From assembly GCF_002994745.2 (NCBI RefSeq), contig NC_037088.1:51303897-51367896 (forward strand): 64,000 nucleotides of DNA. Reading direction: 5' to 3'. This document shows, in pieces, positions 61,745 to 64,000 of the stretch. Both the position numbers and the translations under genes were made by a program. This stretch comes from Rosa chinensis. Taxonomy: Eukaryota > Streptophyta > Magnoliopsida > Rosales > Rosaceae. Position 1 is the first letter of the stretch. The number at the start of each line of letters is the position of its first letter. The notes beneath the pieces were generated by a model that saw nothing but the letters and a program-made list of their open reading frames with translations, was not told where the DNA came from and did not search any database.

Positions 61745-62476
61745 ATGGTGCACACAGATGCTAGGTTTGCGGTCGGTGTGGTTGGGAATGTCATCTCTGG
61801 CGGCCTTTTCCTCTCCCCAATTCCTACGTTCATACAAATATGGAGAAAAAAAGATGTGGAAGCTTTCGATCCAAGACCATACCTTACAACAGTGTTAAAC
61901 TGTTTGTTCTGGTGTTACTACGGATTGCCATTTGTTAACCCAAATAGCATTTTAGTTGTCACTATTAATGGAATTGGGCTATTTATAGAGCTCATATATC
62001 TTGTCATATTCTTCTATTATGCCGCAGCAAAAGGACGAAAGAGGGTTGCTACATACTTTATATGTGAACTTATTTTATTTGGGGCTTTGGTGGCTGCAAC
62101 TATGTTGGCAATACCTGAACATAAGATGGCGATGAATCGACCTTTGAGGGCTGTCGTAGTTGGTGTGATATGTGATTTTTTCAATGTCCTCATGTATGGC
62201 TCTCCTTTGTTCAACGTGAGAGATGTCATTAAAACTAAGAGTGTGAAATATATGCCATTCACTCTCCTAGTGGCCAACTTCCTGAATGGCTGTTGCTGGA
62301 CATCCTATGCTCTCATTGGAAAAGTGGACTACTTCATTTTGATTAGCAACGGTCTCGGCGCAATTTTTGGGGCATTTCAATTGATAGTTTATGCAAGATA
62401 CTACAAAACTACACCAAAAGATGAAGACCTCTCTGGCAAGACTACTAATGAAGTGCAACTCTGTACTAATGTCTAA
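61745..62476 (+). CDS. SWEET (clade II-like): SWEET sugar transporter, clade II-like, intronless, 243 aa
   Basis: It starts MVHTDARFAVGVVGNVISGG, the usual SWEET beginning, and has two MtN3/saliva repeats with seven membrane helices: LFLSPIPTFIQIWRKKDVE, PYLTTVLNCLFWCYYGLP, LVVTINGIGLFIELIYL, then after the linker helix VVGVICDFFNVLMYGSPL, KSVKYMPFTLLVANFLNG, SYALI and LISNGLGAIFGAFQL. The family's Pro and Asn residues lining the pathway are present. SWEETs move sugars down their gradient across the plasma membrane or tonoplast. The GRKR loop and the Y-ARYYKTT tail suggest clade II (SWEET4-8), usually hexose carriers; this is inference. SWEET genes normally have several introns and this one has none, with an intact frame. 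Confidence 0.88.
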   Translation: MVHTDARFAVGVVGNVISGGLFLSPIPTFIQIWRKKDVEAFDPRPYLTTVLNCLFWCYYGLPFVNPNSILVVTINGIGLFIELIYLVIFFYYAAAKGRKRVATYFICELILFGALVAATMLAIPEHKMAMNRPLRAVVVGVICDFFNVLMYGSPLFNVRDVIKTKSVKYMPFTLLVANFLNGCCWTSYALIGKVDYFILISNGLGAIFGAFQLIVYARYYKTTPKDEDLSGKTTNEVQLCTNV

Positions 62477-63289
62477 TTACCGCATAGGCCTTTAGTGTAA
62501 TTTTCATATTCTACAAGTACTATTTAGCTTTTTTTTTATTTTATCTTTTTGGGATCAATTTTTTAGTTTTACATGTACTATTTAGCTTATAAAATTTGCT
62601 TCTGCAGTCAAGGAATTGAGTTGCATTGATATCGATAATTTCAGGCTTTTTCAAAGATGTTAAAAAAAACGCAGCATCGATCATATTAGAAGCGAGAATA
62701 AATTCAAGAACATTTATTTTAAATATTTTTATCTACAATAAATCAAATGGAATACTAAAAATTAGATAGAAAAAAGTCCAAAATTTCCAATCCTACAGCC
62801 AAATGACACAAAATATTCTCAACTAAAACACTGCTTTTTCATTAATCACCTTCAAGTTAGAAATTGAAATTACAAAATGAACAACGGTATAATTAGAGGG
62901 ATGAATATCCAAGCAGGGAAGGAACTGAGAGTTGGAGCAGCAGCATTGCTTGTAGTTGACAATGGTACGGCCACTATTACAACTCCCAAACAGTACGTAT
63001 AAACACTGTTGTAAAACCTGTGCAGCAACCACTACTGGCCAGATTGTGAAGTACACAGATACAACCCGTGTAAAAACTTGAACATCATTTGAGTCGTGGT
63101 GGCTGAAGGACGCTTTTGGTTGTTTCCTCATTCTTACATTGTTGGGATTTGTAGGGCTTTCAGGATATTTCTTTACATTTAAACTGGTTTTGAGATCAAC
63201 GGAAGAGCATGCAGTTGGTATTTAAAGTGTGCCTTGCAAGGATTGAAGTTGATGCTGAGGTTAGGATTTTGATTGGATATATATCCTTA
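62477..63289. other. Spacer with one unrecognised small minus-strand ORF
   Basis: A 102-codon ORF at 63131-62823 (MRKQPKASFSHHD...) has a Cys cluster (QCCCSNSQFLPC) and a hydrophobic middle, but no family I recognise. Its coding status is doubtful. Confidence 0.35.
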
Positions 63290-64000
63290 CACTACTAGAA
63301 AAACCCCCCATCACACACGGACGAGAATCCGTGTGAAATCATAGTATTCCATACGGAAATCCGTGTGAAAACGCTAATACACACGGTACAACGACGGATT
63401 AAAAATCCGTACGTATTGCTGGCGTTGCTAATGCTATTTTCACACGGATTTATCTAATCCGTGTGGATCCATGTAGAGGGCCCCACTTAAATCACAACTA
63501 TTGCTCCTACGTCCAATCACAGAAAAATCTGTGTGAACCTAATTTGTTAATATATTTATTAAATTATTCACATATTTACATATTTATTTTTTGGTCTATC
63601 AAATTATTCTCCTTTTATTTTTTTTATTTTTTTTTTGTCTGACGACCTCCAGCACAGATTCACTCCTGTGATTATTTTTTTGTTCTTCACGGTGATTCTG
63701 CAGATCTTGAAAGGTTGTTCTTCATGGTCATTCTCCATATCTTGAAGGAACAATCTTGAGATCCAACCTGTGTTATGTAGAGATTGAGTCTCTGTTTGCA
63801 TCTAATGAATCCTGCAAGATAATCCTAGTAAGATTAGCAAATCGATCCAAGAACGCGTTCAGCAGCCATAAAGGGGCATTTACTTGTAGATCTAAGACCA
63901 CAAAACTCAACCACAACCCAAAAACATTATCTTCAACAAAAGTCAAACAAATCAACACCACCTAAAACCCAATCAACCAATTTAGAGAGAAACACGTACC
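63290..64000. mobile_element. CACTA (En/Spm) transposon terminus, running off the window
   Basis: CACTACTAGAAAAACCCCCC at 63290 is the classical CACTA terminal sequence. It is followed by sub-terminal copies of CACACGGA and TCCGTGTG in both orientations (63320-63530), typical transposase-binding repeats. The other end and any transposase lie outside the window, so the true extent is unknown. Confidence 0.8.

Noticed and set aside
1..64000. Gene cluster or new defence/biosynthetic system
   Set aside because: The genes belong to unrelated housekeeping and regulatory families on mixed strands, with no shared pathway, tandem paralogues or common regulation visible.

Overview
This is nuclear DNA from a flowering plant. 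The genes are intron-rich (up to 23 exons), AT-rich introns and spacers separate them, and the proteins belong to plant families (TIGR01589/A_thal_3526, CNGC, SWEET, nsLTP, ATX, ATL). The look of the proteins and the repeat set suggest a eudicot, perhaps Rosaceae; that placement is an impression, not a test. All exon limits below were read by eye from splice consensus, reading phase and family conservation. In every spliced model the summed CDS length is a multiple of three.

Layout, left to right. 0-6.3 kb: a mitochondrial-type DEAD-box RNA helicase (RH26-like, minus). A second, diverged copy of its last exon plus 3' flank lies about 1.4 kb downstream, and a scrap of eIF1A sits between the copies. 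6.5-17 kb: a transposon-rich gap holding a Tourist-type MITE, a non-autonomous hAT element, a fold-back Mutator-like element with another hAT nested in its right arm (the hAT carries a broken piece of an acyl-activating-enzyme gene), a decayed DUF4283/zinc-knuckle gene and a second Mutator-like element. 17-21.6 kb: a TIGR01589-domain gene (plus). 22.8-25 kb: a fold-back MITE and a further large inverted-repeat element. 26.7-30.1 kb: a group I cyclic-nucleotide-gated channel (plus). 30.9-34.7 kb: the OXA1 membrane insertase (minus). 36 kb: a lipid-transfer protein (minus). 37.5-41.2 kb: autophagy gene ATG6/Beclin 1 (minus). 43.2-45.4 kb: an SDE2-like ubiquitin-fold protein (plus). 45.8-47.9 kb: an ATL20/21-type RING-H2 E3 ligase (minus). 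48.9-51.9 kb: an RMF-like F-box protein (minus). 53.2-60.6 kb: an ATX3/4/5-type trithorax methyltransferase (minus). 61.7-62.5 kb: an intronless SWEET sugar transporter (plus). From 63.29 kb to the end: one terminus of a CACTA transposon.

The genes are ordinary single-copy plant genes with no shared pathway. I see no operon, biosynthetic cluster, CRISPR array or tRNA/rRNA gene. The unusual content is structural: terminal-exon duplication, gene-fragment capture by transposons, a nested insertion with perfect target-site duplications on both elements, four GC-AG introns in two genes, an intronless SWEET, and a minimal uORF one base from a main start codon. I did not find a convincing new multi-gene system.
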